Source: Caballeronia hypogeia
GTDB lineage: Bacteria > Pseudomonadota > Gammaproteobacteria > Burkholderiales > Burkholderiaceae
Direction: 5' to 3'
Assembly: GCF_001544875.2 (NCBI RefSeq)
Contig: NZ_FCOA02000025.1
Location: 57,952 to 121,951, forward strand
Length of the DNA stretch: 64,000 nt
The first letter of the stretch is position 1; every line of letters begins with the position of its first letter. Below, in pieces: positions 1 through 8,134 of this stretch. The position numbers and the translations under genes were made by a program. Under the pieces are notes generated by a model, which saw only the letters and a list, made by a program, of their open reading frames with translations, had not been told where the DNA came from and did no database searches.

Positions 1-1
1 A

Positions 2-259
2 CGCGAGCGCTGCAACGATTTCTCCATCGGCATCGAGCTCGAAGGCAGCGACCGCATGCCTTTCGAAGACGCGCAATACCAAGCGCTCGTAACGCTCGCG
101 CGCATCATCGTGCAGCGTTATCCGATCGATGCGATCGCCGGTCACTCGGACATCGCGCCCGGCCGCAAGACCGATCCCGGTCCTCACTTCGACTGGCCGC
201 GCCTGCGTCATGACAGCGCGTTGCCTCCGTCGTTCTTCCCCTTTCAGTCCAACATCTGA
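2..259 (+). CDS. ampD: 1,6-anhydro-N-acetylmuramyl-L-alanine amidase AmpD (C-terminal part, 5' end outside window)
   Basis: Only the last 85 residues are present; the frame is open from base 2. AmpD is a cytoplasmic zinc amidase that cleaves the peptide from anhydro-muropeptides during cell-wall recycling. The visible part carries the family signatures ERCNDFSIGIELEG near the left edge and the GHSDIAPGRKTDPG motif, which supplies a zinc-ligand histidine and the catalytic lysine/aspartate region, followed by the PHFDWPRL segment. The C-terminus is of usual length. The gene is followed by a long non-coding region before nrdA, so it is the last gene of its unit. Confidence 0.93.
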   Translation, partial: RERCNDFSIGIELEGSDRMPFEDAQYQALVTLARIIVQRYPIDAIAGHSDIAPGRKTDPGPHFDWPRLRHDSALPPSFFPFQSNI

Positions 260-375
260 GCGTCGCGTAAGGTCTTTCTCGCTGCGGCGCAACAGCGTCG
301 CGCGCGAGGCCTTGCCGCGCTTCGGAGTAGCAAAAGTCAACCCCGTAATCGCAGACTCAGGGCAAATAAAACTTT

Positions 376-440
376 TTGAGACTACGGGGATGTCCACTAT
401 ACTTGGTGCCGAAAGACGTACTTTGCACTAGATCTTGTGT
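376..440 (+). promoter_or_regulatory. Predicted nrdA promoter with tandem NrdR boxes
   Basis: A sigma-70-like promoter can be read as TTGAGA (376-381), a 16-bp spacer and TATACT (398-403). The 16-mer CCACTATACTTGGTGC (394-409) overlaps the -10 and matches the NrdR box consensus ACACWATATATWGTGT at 11 of 16 positions. A second 16-mer, GCACTAGATCTTGTGT (425-440), matches at 13 of 16. Their starts are 31 bp apart, about three helical turns, the usual geometry of paired NrdR boxes. NrdR represses ribonucleotide reductase genes when dATP is high; binding here would cover the -10 and the first transcribed bases. Confidence 0.72.
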
Positions 441-837
441 TGTCAAGGCGGCGCCCGCTCCGTTTGAGCCGGCGCCGTCGGCTTTCCGGCGTAACAGAAG
501 TCTGGCTGGCCCGGGGCGATGCGCGAGACGGTTTCTCTTTGCGAGGAGAGAGCCGCCGGGCGCATCGAGCGCCAGCGAGCAGCACCGTGAAGAACGCATG
601 CAAGTGAACGTGAGTTGCGTCGACCGATACCGCGCGCCAACGCGGGCACCGCGTGAGACGCCAGAAACAATGCGGGCCGAAAGCGCCGCGATTCGCGATT
701 CCCGAGCCTGCTGTATTCACAGCCTGGCTTTACCGCCAAAACACCGCGCGAGCTTCATGACGAGTGTCCTGACGCGCGCGGCATAAGTGATAAATCCGCG
801 GACCATCCGCACCATTCGAACACCAGGAGTTTTGCAA
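441..837 (+). other. Long nrdA leader region, no gene recognised
   Basis: About 400 bases separate the predicted nrdA start site from its start codon. Open frames cross it but have atypical codon use and no recognisable product. If the promoter at 376-403 is the main one, this is a roughly 425-base 5' untranslated leader. A closer secondary promoter cannot be excluded; none with two good hexamers was found. Confidence 0.45.
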
Positions 838-3800
838 ATGCAAACCACCGAAAACGCCACGACTTCCTTCGAGGGCGCATCCGCACAGCCGATGGGCGGT
901 GCGCAAGCCGCCGGCGCCGCTCAGGCGCTCGCGCCGAACACGACGTTTGCCGACTACAAAGTCATCCGTCGCAACGGAAGCGTGGTGTCGTTCGAGCCGA
1001 CGAAGATCGCGATCGCCGTGACGAAGGCGTTCATCGCCGTGAACGGCGGCCAAGGCGCCGCCTCCGCGCGCGTGCGCGAGCTCGTCGACCAGCTGACGCA
1101 AGCGGTCGTGCGCGCGCTCGTGCGCAGCCGTCCGCATGGCGGCACGTTCCATATCGAAGACATTCAGGATCAGGTCGAACTCGCGCTGATGCGCGGCGGC
1201 GAGCACAACGTCGCGCGTGCTTACGTGCTGTATCGCGAGAAGCGTACGCAGCAGCGTTCGGCGGAGCGCGCGGATGCACAGAACGCGCAGCCGCACGAAG
1301 GCGCGATCAACGTGACGGACAACGGCGTCACGCGTCCGCTGGACATGGAAGCGCTCAAGGCGCTGATCGTCTCCGCATGCGCCAATCTGGGCGACGCGGT
1401 GTCCGCCGAGCCGATCGTCGCGGAAACGGTGAAGAATCTGTACGACGGCGTGCCGATGTCGCAGGTCTATGATTCGGCCATTCTCGCCGCGCGCACGATG
1501 ATCGAGAAAGATCCGGCGTACAGCCAGGTCACCTCGCGCATCCTCCTGCACACGATCCGCCGCGAAATTCTCGAAGAGGAAGTGACGCAAGCCGAAATGG
1601 GCGACCGTTACGTCGAATACTTCCCGCAGTTCATCAAGCGCGGCGTCGAAGCCGGCCTGCTCGACGACAAGCTGCAGCAATTCGATCTGAAGCGCCTGGG
1701 CGCCGCGCTCGACGCGAACCGCGATCTGCAATTCGGCTATCTCGGCCTGCAGACGCTGTACGACCGCTACTTCCTGCACGTCGAGGGTACGCGCATCGAG
1801 TTGCCGCAGGCATTCTTCATGCGTGTGGCGATGGGTCTGTCGCTCAACGAGATCGACCGCGAAGCCCGCGCCATCGAGTTCTATAACGTGCTGTCGTCGT
1901 TCGACTTCATGTCGTCCACGCCGACGCTGTTCAACTCGGGCACGCATCGCTCGCAGTTGTCGTCGTGCTATCTGACGACCGTTTCCGACGACCTCGACGG
2001 CATCTACGAAGCGCTCAAGGAAAACGCGCTGCTCTCGAAGTTCGCGGGCGGCCTCGGCAACGACTGGACGCGCGTGCGCGCGCTCGGCTCGCACATCAAG
2101 GGCACGAACGGCAAGTCGCAAGGCGTGGTGCCGTTCCTGAAGGTCGTGAACGACACGGCAGTCGCGGTGAATCAGGGCGGCAAGCGCAAGGGCGCGGTGT
2201 GCGCGTATCTCGAATCGTGGCACCTCGACATCGAGGAATTCCTCGAACTGCGCAAGAACACGGGCGATGACCGTCGCCGCACGCACGACATGAACACGGC
2301 GAACTGGATTCCCGACCTGTTCATGAAGCGTGTCGTCGAAGGCGGCGACTGGACGCTGTTCTCGCCGTCGACCTGCCCGGACCTGCACGATCTGTTCGGC
2401 GCGGACTTCGAAAAGGCGTATGTCGCTTACGAAGAGAAAGCTGCGCGCGGCGAAATCAAGCTGTTCAAGAAGCTGCCGGCCGCGCAACTGTGGCGCAAGA
2501 TGCTGGGCATGCTGTTCGAGACGGGCCATCCGTGGATCACGTTCAAGGATCCGTGCAATGTGCGCTCGCCGCAGCAGCACGTCGGCGTCGTGCACTCGTC
2601 GAACCTGTGCACGGAAATCACGCTGAACACGAGCGAGACGGAAATCGCCGTGTGCAACCTGGGCTCGGTGAACCTCGTCGCGCACATGATCAAGCAGGCA
2701 GACGGTTCGTTCGCGCTGGATCACGCGAAGCTCAAGCGCACGATCAGCGTCGCGATGCGCATGCTCGACAACGTCATCGACATCAATTACTACGCGGTGC
2801 CGAAGGCGCGTAACTCGAACCTGAAGCATCGTCCGGTCGGCATGGGCATCATGGGCTTCCAGGACTGCCTGCATCTGCTGCGCACGCCGTACGCGTCGGG
2901 CGAGGCGGTGGAGTTCGCGGACCGCTCGATGGAAGCCGTCTGCTACTACGCTTACTACGCGTCGACGGAACTCGCGGAAGAGCGCGGCCGTTACGCGACG
3001 TATCGCGGCTCGCTGTGGGATCGCGGCATTCTTCCGCAGGATTCGCTGAAGCTGCTGGCCGAAGCGCGTGGCGGTTATGTTGAAGTGGATTCGTCGGAAT
3101 CGATGGACTGGCCGGAACTGCGCTCGCGTATCGCGACGCACGGCATGCGCAACTCGAACTGCGTGGCGATCGCGCCGACGGCGACGATCTCCAACATCAT
3201 CGGCGTCTCCGCGTGCATCGAGCCGACCTTCCAGAACCTGTACGTGAAGTCGAATCTGTCGGGCGAATTCACGGTCGTCAACGACTACCTCGTGCGCGAT
3301 CTGAAGGCACGCGGCCTGTGGGACGAAGTGATGGTGTCGGATCTGAAGTACTTCGACGGCACGCTCTCGCGCATCGATCGCATTCCGGCGGATCTCCGCG
3401 CGATCTACGCGACCGCGTTCGAAGTCGATCCGAAGTGGCTGGTCGAAGCGGCGTCGCGCCGTCAGAAGTGGATCGATCAGGCGCAGTCGCTGAACATCTA
3501 CATGGCGGGCGCGTCGGGCAAGAAGCTCGATGAGGTCTACAAGCTCGCGTGGATCCGCGGTCTCAAGACCACGTACTACCTCCGCACGATGGCGGCGACG
3601 CACGTCGAGAAGTCGACGGTCGCGCACGGCGCGCTGAACGCAGTGCCGTCGGGCGATGGCGGCAACGGTGCATCGGGTGCGCAGGGCGGCTTCGGTGGCG
3701 TGTCGGGCGGTGCTTCGTCGGCGGGCAATGGCGGCTTCAACGCGGCAGCGGCGAGCGCGCCGGCAGTCGAAGCCGCTCCGGAGGCCGACGGCCCTGTCTG

Positions 3801-3852
3801 CATGATGCGTCCGGGCGACCCGGGCTTCGACGAGTGCGAGGCTTGCCAGTAA
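838..3852 (+). CDS. nrdA: Class Ia ribonucleoside-diphosphate reductase, alpha (R1) subunit
   Basis: The product reduces ribonucleoside diphosphates to deoxyribonucleotides together with NrdB. ATG at 838 is chosen over an upstream GTG (787) because AGGAG lies at 825-829. The 1004-aa protein has an N-terminal ATP-cone (about residues 40-130) and a second cone-like segment (about 160-250). It then has the thiyl/redox cysteines Cys377 (SQLSSCYL) and Cys606, the active-site NLCTE motif (Cys591, Glu593), the radical-transfer pair Tyr913-Tyr914, and a C-terminal redox pair C1000-E-A-C1003. A glycine-rich linker (about 935-975) joins the body to the redox tail. It is longer than the E. coli enzyme (761 aa), mainly because of the extra N-terminal region and linker. 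nrdB is not adjacent; it lies 2.5 kb downstream. Confidence 0.97.
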   Translation: MQTTENATTSFEGASAQPMGGAQAAGAAQALAPNTTFADYKVIRRNGSVVSFEPTKIAIAVTKAFIAVNGGQGAASARVRELVDQLTQAVVRALVRSRPHGGTFHIEDIQDQVELALMRGGEHNVARAYVLYREKRTQQRSAERADAQNAQPHEGAINVTDNGVTRPLDMEALKALIVSACANLGDAVSAEPIVAETVKNLYDGVPMSQVYDSAILAARTMIEKDPAYSQVTSRILLHTIRREILEEEVTQAEMGDRYVEYFPQFIKRGVEAGLLDDKLQQFDLKRLGAALDANRDLQFGYLGLQTLYDRYFLHVEGTRIELPQAFFMRVAMGLSLNEIDREARAIEFYNVLSSFDFMSSTPTLFNSGTHRSQLSSCYLTTVSDDLDGIYEALKENALLSKFAGGLGNDWTRVRALGSHIKGTNGKSQGVVPFLKVVNDTAVAVNQGGKRKGAVCAYLESWHLDIEEFLELRKNTGDDRRRTHDMNTANWIPDLFMKRVVEGGDWTLFSPSTCPDLHDLFGADFEKAYVAYEEKAARGEIKLFKKLPAAQLWRKMLGMLFETGHPWITFKDPCNVRSPQQHVGVVHSSNLCTEITLNTSETEIAVCNLGSVNLVAHMIKQADGSFALDHAKLKRTISVAMRMLDNVIDINYYAVPKARNSNLKHRPVGMGIMGFQDCLHLLRTPYASGEAVEFADRSMEAVCYYAYYASTELAEERGRYATYRGSLWDRGILPQDSLKLLAEARGGYVEVDSSESMDWPELRSRIATHGMRNSNCVAIAPTATISNIIGVSACIEPTFQNLYVKSNLSGEFTVVNDYLVRDLKARGLWDEVMVSDLKYFDGTLSRIDRIPADLRAIYATAFEVDPKWLVEAASRRQKWIDQAQSLNIYMAGASGKKLDEVYKLAWIRGLKTTYYLRTMAATHVEKSTVAHGALNAVPSGDGGNGASGAQGGFGGVSGGASSAGNGGFNAAAASAPAVEAAPEADGPVCMMRPGDPGFDECEACQ

Positions 3853-3873
3853 CGGTGGGTTGAGCCGGTTCCG

Positions 3874-3923
3874 CGGGCCGGCATCGGAGCAGCGTGACGC
3901 TCCGGTGCCGGCCCGTTTGTTTT
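3874..3923 (+). terminator. Rho-independent terminator of nrdA
   Basis: A 17-bp stem, CGGGCCGGCATCGGAGC (3874-3890) against 3899-3915 with one G-U pair, is followed by TTTGTTTT. It sits 22 bases past the nrdA stop and separates nrdA from the convergent transporter gene. Confidence 0.85.
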
Positions 3924-3975
3924 GCGGTGCGTTCGAGCGGATGGAACGTCGAGGGTGTCGAAAGAGGGAAGTGCT

Positions 3976-5373
3976 TCAGCCGCGCGTGCCGCGCGAGATT
4001 TCATGGCCGGCATCGTGCGCGAGGCGCGCGGTGATCGGCATCGAAACGAAAGAGAACAGGCCGACGACGAGGAACGCGGGCCAGAAGTCGGACCATTGCA
4101 CGCTCGCATGACCGTTCAGATACTGCGAGAGTTCGAGCGTGATGCCCGCCACCGTGACGCCCAGACCGAGCGACACCTGCTGCACGAAGCTCGCGAGACT
4201 GGTCGCGCGGCCCACGTCGCGCGTTTCGATCTCCGCATACGCGAGCGAGTTGAGGCTCGTGAACTGCAACGCAGGGAAGAAGCCGCCGAGCAGCACGACG
4301 ACCCAGATTACCCAGGTCGGTGTGCCGGGGAAGAACGTGCCGCACGCCGCAATGGCGATGCCCGACAGCGCCGCGTTGTAGAAGAGCGTCTGACGGAAGC
4401 CGAAGCGATGCAGCAGGCGCGAGGCGAGCGAGCGCATGAACATGCCGCCGAACGCGGACGCGCAGGTGATCGCGCCTGACTTGAACGCGGTCATGCCGAG
4501 ACCTTCCTGCAGCGCGAGGGGCAGAAGGAAAGGCACTGCGCCGAGTCCGATCCGGAACATCGAACCGCCGAGCACGCTCGCCTGAAAAGTCGGTACGCGG
4601 AAGAAGCGCAGGTCGAGCAGCGGTTTGTCGGCGCGACGCGCGTGGATGCAGTACAGCACGGCCATCAGCGCGCCGGCGGCGCACATCGCATAGGCGATGC
4701 CCGACGGAATCAGCTCGCCGCCAACCAGCGAGAGCCCGAGCAACAGCAGCACGCCCGCGCCGGCCGAGAGGAAGAAGCCGAACCAGTCGAGCCGGCCCGG
4801 ATGTTCCTCGCGCGAGTTGGTGATGTGCCGGTTCGTCAGCCAGATGCCAAGGATGCCGATCGGAATGTTGATGAAGAAGATCAGGCGCCAGTGCAGATAG
4901 GTGGTGATGAAGCCGCCCAGCAGAGGACCGGCCGCGGGTCCGAGCATGGCGGGCACCGAGAGATAGTTCATCGCGCGAATGAACTCCGAGCGGCGCACCG
5001 AGCGGAAGATGATGATGCGCCCGACCGGCACCATCATCGCGCCACCGACGCCCTGGATGAAGCGCGCGACGGTGAACGGTCCGAGCGAAGTCGACGCGGC
5101 GCACAACAGCGAGCCGACCACGAAGATGCCGATCGCCGTGCGGAACACGACGCGAGCGCCGAAGCGGTCGGCGACCCAGCCGCAGATCGGAATGAAGACG
5201 CCGAGTCCGAGCACGTAGCTCGTGACGGCAACTTTCAGTGTGACGGGATCGCGGCCAAAGGCGCGCGCCATTTCGGGAATCGCGGTGACGATGACGTTGG
5301 CGTCGACGCTTTCCATGAACATCGCACACGCGACGATGAGAGGGGCAATGAAAGCTTTGGCGACAAGCGGCAT
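3976..5373 (-). CDS. MFS transporter, DHA2 (EmrB/QacA) drug:H+ antiporter family
   Basis: A predicted inner-membrane proton-driven exporter of 465 aa. The N-terminal segment with MESVDANVIVTAIPEMA matches the DHA2 signature in helix 1. The GWVADRFGARVVF region is the loop 2-3 MFS motif, and FIQGVGGAMMVPVGR is the motif C-like antiporter region. Multiple long hydrophobic segments run to the C-terminus. I chose the ATG at 5373; an in-frame TTG at 5403 would add 10 residues, but no ribosome binding site supports either. The gene is convergent with nrdA and divergent from the DUF3820 gene. The substrate cannot be inferred from the sequence. Confidence 0.85.
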   Translation of the reverse strand: MPLVAKAFIAPLIVACAMFMESVDANVIVTAIPEMARAFGRDPVTLKVAVTSYVLGLGVFIPICGWVADRFGARVVFRTAIGIFVVGSLLCAASTSLGPFTVARFIQGVGGAMMVPVGRIIIFRSVRRSEFIRAMNYLSVPAMLGPAAGPLLGGFITTYLHWRLIFFINIPIGILGIWLTNRHITNSREEHPGRLDWFGFFLSAGAGVLLLLGLSLVGGELIPSGIAYAMCAAGALMAVLYCIHARRADKPLLDLRFFRVPTFQASVLGGSMFRIGLGAVPFLLPLALQEGLGMTAFKSGAITCASAFGGMFMRSLASRLLHRFGFRQTLFYNAALSGIAIAACGTFFPGTPTWVIWVVVLLGGFFPALQFTSLNSLAYAEIETRDVGRATSLASFVQQVSLGLGVTVAGITLELSQYLNGHASVQWSDFWPAFLVVGLFSFVSMPITARLAHDAGHEISRGTRG

Positions 5374-5496
5374 GGTGAAGACGCGATCAACTCTTGGCGG
5401 CAAGAGCGGCGATTATGGCATCGATATGGAGCAGTCGCTGAAGGATTGAGGCGCGCTGCGTGCTGCGAAGAACATTGAACGAAAGGTGATGGAGCG

Positions 5497-5709
5497 ATGG
5501 ACCCGCAAGACCTGCAACGACTCGTCACGATGACGATGCCCTACGGCAAGTACAAGGACCGAATCATCGCCGATCTGCCTGGTCACTATCTCGCGTGGTT
5601 CGCGCGTGAGGGTTTTCCAGAGGGCAAGCTCGGCAAGCTGCTCGCGTTGATGCATGAGATCGACCACAACAACTTGCGCTCGCTGCTCGATCCATTGCGC
5701 GGTCGCTGA
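5497..5709 (+). CDS. DUF3820 family small protein
   Basis: A 70-aa protein with the family core MPYGKYKDRIIADLP and FAREGFPEGKLG, a fold of unknown function sometimes listed as a putative quorum-sensing-regulated virulence factor. AAAGGTGA at 5482-5489 lies 7 bases before the ATG. It is divergent from the exporter and upstream of the NrdR-like boxes of nrdB. Some relatives lie in or near nucleotide-metabolism genes, but no function can be claimed. Confidence 0.85.
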   Translation: MDPQDLQRLVTMTMPYGKYKDRIIADLPGHYLAWFAREGFPEGKLGKLLALMHEIDHNNLRSLLDPLRGR

Positions 5710-5755
5710 GGCTTGCGTAGCGGGTTTTGCAGGTGAGTCGGAAGGTCGCGTAAAC

Positions 5756-5802
5756 ACGCTATAGGTTGTATCGACGAGATTTGCAAGCACAAGATATTGT
5801 GG
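5756..5802 (+). promoter_or_regulatory. Tandem NrdR-box-like sites upstream of nrdB
   Basis: ACGCTATAGGTTGTAT (5756-5771) matches the NrdR consensus at 12 of 16 positions and GCACAAGATATTGTGG (5787-5802) at 13 of 16. Their starts are 31 bp apart, identical to the spacing at nrdA. They lie about 620 bases before the nrdB start codon and 47 bases past the DUF3820 stop. A convincing -35/-10 pair was not identified, although TATAGG (5760-5765) lies inside the first site. Confidence 0.62.
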
Positions 5803-6344
5803 AAATAAGAGGCGCCGAATGCTAGACTTCCGCAACGAATTCGAAGCACGCAGCAGCGGCGAAAGGCAGGATCGAAGGGCTGCGGCGAGTGTGTTTCGAG
5901 TGAAGCGAAGTGCGTTCGATGACACGCATCGCAGGTCATCGAAGAGAGCGAGTCGAGGTAGCAAGTTCATCGCGCATCGAGCAACTCGCGACACATGTTT
6001 TGCATCGCATCGCGATGACATCAGCAGATGCCATCGACACGACGAAGCACGTCATGCTTCGAAGCGTGCGCGATCGAACGCAGAGCAATGAGTCATCGTT
6101 CGCAACGAAGCGCGGCCTGCTTCGCATCGTGCCACGTGCGTCGGTCGCAAAGCCTTGTGTGGCAAGGCTCTCAAGGCATCGATGAAGTCATGCCGAAGCA
6201 CGCTTCGACGTCTTCGCAGTCACTCGCTGAGGACCGCTTCACACACGATTCAAGCGACATCGCATCACGCTTCACACACATGGCCACGCGCTGAGTGTTG
6301 TATGCAGGTAGCAACGCCGAATCTAAATCGCAAGAAAACGAGAA
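5803..6344 (+). other. Gene-free CATCG-rich tract between the NrdR-like sites and nrdB
   Basis: No plausible gene was found on either strand. The pentamer CATCG occurs about eleven times on the plus strand between 5927 and 6262, mixed with GAAGC and CTTCG words. Base composition and word use differ from flanking genes. If the upstream NrdR sites mark the nrdB promoter, this is transcribed leader; otherwise it is an intergenic spacer with degenerate short repeats. Confidence 0.4.
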
Positions 6345-6379
6345 TTTTCATGAGCAAACTCTTTTAACGCTCATGAAAA
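6345..6379 (+). promoter_or_regulatory. Perfect 11-bp inverted repeat upstream of nrdB
   Basis: TTTTCATGAGC (6345-6355) and GCTCATGAAAA (6369-6379) are perfect inverted copies around a 13-base spacer, 37 bases before the nrdB ATG. The octamer ATCTAAAT occurs on both sides (6321-6328 and 6394-6401). It could be a DNA operator near an nrdB-proximal promoter or an mRNA stem-loop. No U-tract follows, so it is not a standard terminator. Confidence 0.5.
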
Positions 6380-6416
6380 GATGGTACAAACCGATCTAAA
6401 TTGATGGTGAGAATTT

Positions 6417-7670
6417 ATGCTCAACTGGGATGACGAGACCACTGCCGTAGCTCCCTCGAGCGCTTCGCAACAGAACGCGTTGCGTCATGCTCAAGGCACG
6501 ACTTTCGGTACGCAAGGCGCAGCGCAAGTTGCCCATGCTCATCAAGCTGCCCATCAGACTGCACAGGCGAACTCGACGAACATCTTCTCCGATGGCTTCG
6601 TTCCGCCCGCAGCCGCAACTCCTTCGGCCGGCGCGATCGCCGCGCAGAGCGAAGCGCGCGTCAATGTCGCCGACAAGCGCATCATCAACGGCAAGACCGA
6701 CGTCAATCAGCTGGTTCCGTTCAAGTACAAGTGGGCGTGGGAGAAGTACCTCGCCGGCTGCGCGAACCACTGGATGCCGCAGGAAGTGAACATGTCGCGC
6801 GACATCGCCCTGTGGAAAGACCCGAACGGTCTCTCGGACGACGAGCGCCGCATCGTCAAACGCAATCTCGGCTTCTTCGTCACGGCGGACTCGCTCGCCG
6901 CGAACAACATCGTGCTCGGCACGTACCGTCACATCACCGCTCCGGAGTGCCGCCAGTTCCTGCTGCGCCAGGCGTTCGAAGAGGCGATCCACACGCACGC
7001 GTACCAGTACATCGTCGAATCGCTGGGCCTCGACGAGAGCGAGATTTTCAATGCGTATCACGAAGTCAAATCGATCCGCGACAAGGACGAGTTCCTGATT
7101 CCGTTCATCAATACGCTGACGGACCCGGCCTTCACCACCGGCACGCTGGAAGCGGACCAGAAATTGCTGAAGTCGTTGATCGTGTTCGCCTGCATCATGG
7201 AAGGGCTGTTCTTCTATGTGGGCTTTACGCAGATTCTGGCGCTGGGTCGTCAGAACAAGATGACGGGCGCGGCGGAGCAGTATCAGTACATCCTCCGTGA
7301 CGAATCGATGCACTGCAATTTCGGCATCGACCTCATCAACCAGATCAAGCTGGAAGAGCCGCAACTGTGGACCGCCGAATTCAAGGCAGAGATCCGCGAG
7401 CTCTTCAAGCAGGCTGTCGATCTTGAATATCGCTACGCTGAAGACACCATGCCGCGCGGGGTTCTCGGCCTGAACGCGTCGATGTTCAAGAGCTATCTGC
7501 GGTTTATCTGCAATCGGCGTTGCCAGCAGATCGGACTGGACGCGCTCTACCCGAACGAGGAAAACCCGTTCCCGTGGATGAGCGAAATGATCGACTTGAA
7601 GAAGGAACGCAACTTCTTCGAGACACGCGTGATTGAGTATCAAACCGGCGGCGCGCTGACCTGGGAATAA
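6417..7670 (+). CDS. nrdB: Class Ia ribonucleoside-diphosphate reductase, beta (R2) subunit
   Basis: The di-iron/tyrosyl-radical subunit that partners NrdA. The 417-aa protein has an N-terminal Ala/Gln/His-rich extension of about 80 residues, then the ferritin-like R2 core. Visible signatures are SRDIALWK, ADSLAANNIV, the helix EEAIHTHAYQYIVESLG with the predicted radical tyrosine near residue 196, and the iron-site motif RDESMHCNFG. The C-terminus (QTGGALTWE) fits the R2 tail that docks on R1. GGTGA at 6406-6410 precedes the ATG by 6 bases. No sign of operon linkage to nrdA. Confidence 0.97.
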   Translation: MLNWDDETTAVAPSSASQQNALRHAQGTTFGTQGAAQVAHAHQAAHQTAQANSTNIFSDGFVPPAAATPSAGAIAAQSEARVNVADKRIINGKTDVNQLVPFKYKWAWEKYLAGCANHWMPQEVNMSRDIALWKDPNGLSDDERRIVKRNLGFFVTADSLAANNIVLGTYRHITAPECRQFLLRQAFEEAIHTHAYQYIVESLGLDESEIFNAYHEVKSIRDKDEFLIPFINTLTDPAFTTGTLEADQKLLKSLIVFACIMEGLFFYVGFTQILALGRQNKMTGAAEQYQYILRDESMHCNFGIDLINQIKLEEPQLWTAEFKAEIRELFKQAVDLEYRYAEDTMPRGVLGLNASMFKSYLRFICNRRCQQIGLDALYPNEENPFPWMSEMIDLKKERNFFETRVIEYQTGGALTWE

Positions 7671-8134
7671 TAAAAATCCAGGACGTGTTGCAGACGAAAT
7701 CGATGGGAAGGCCAGGCAGCAGCGTGTCGCTCACGCGCGCCTGACCGACAAGGTTTAGGAGAACGGTCGCCTGATGCAAAGTGCGCCTACTGACTTGGCG
7801 GGCCGAGTGGCCCGAATAGAAGACAGGCGTTTTGCGATCCCTGAAAAGGGATGGGCAAACTTCCCCCCGGAAAATGCCAGCGGCATGCTCGCTGGCTCGA
7901 TCAAGCGATGGCCGGCGCTGCTTACGAGCGGTGCTGACTCAATTTGGCGCGCGGTGCCTCGGGGCACGGCGCGCCTTGCCGTATTCATTAGCGTAAGCAG
8001 GTGGGATCAGCGTACGCCGATGAATAATCCGCTTCGTAGCGTGCGTTATCGAGAAGGCGACACGTGGGAAGCGGGTTTTGACGAAGGGTGTTGTTTGAAC
8101 TGACTCTCATCTGAAAACCTGAAGGAGAAAAATC
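7671..8134 (+). other. Hairpin-rich gene-free region between nrdB and the H1-like gene
   Basis: An open frame at 7774-8103 has codon use unlike the neighbours and no recognisable product. Several stable inverted repeats are present. CGGGCC-GAGT-GGCCCG is at 7799-7814 and ATCCCT-GAAA-AGGGAT, with a GNRA tetraloop, at 7837-7852. A 12-bp stem with one internal mismatch and a TCGG loop is at 7946-7975. The last may end nrdB transcription, but no U-tract follows. The region could hold a structured leader or small RNA. Confidence 0.4.

Noticed and set aside
730..3627. 965-codon open frame on the minus strand opposite nrdA
   Set aside because: Its translation is Arg/His/Asp-rich with no family motif, and it lies entirely opposite a certain gene. 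High GC makes such antisense frames common here.
7774..8103. 109-codon plus-strand frame between nrdB and the H1-like gene
   Set aside because: It uses rare codons (ATA, AGG, AGT, GTA) unlike its neighbours, has no recognised family and runs through several stable hairpins.
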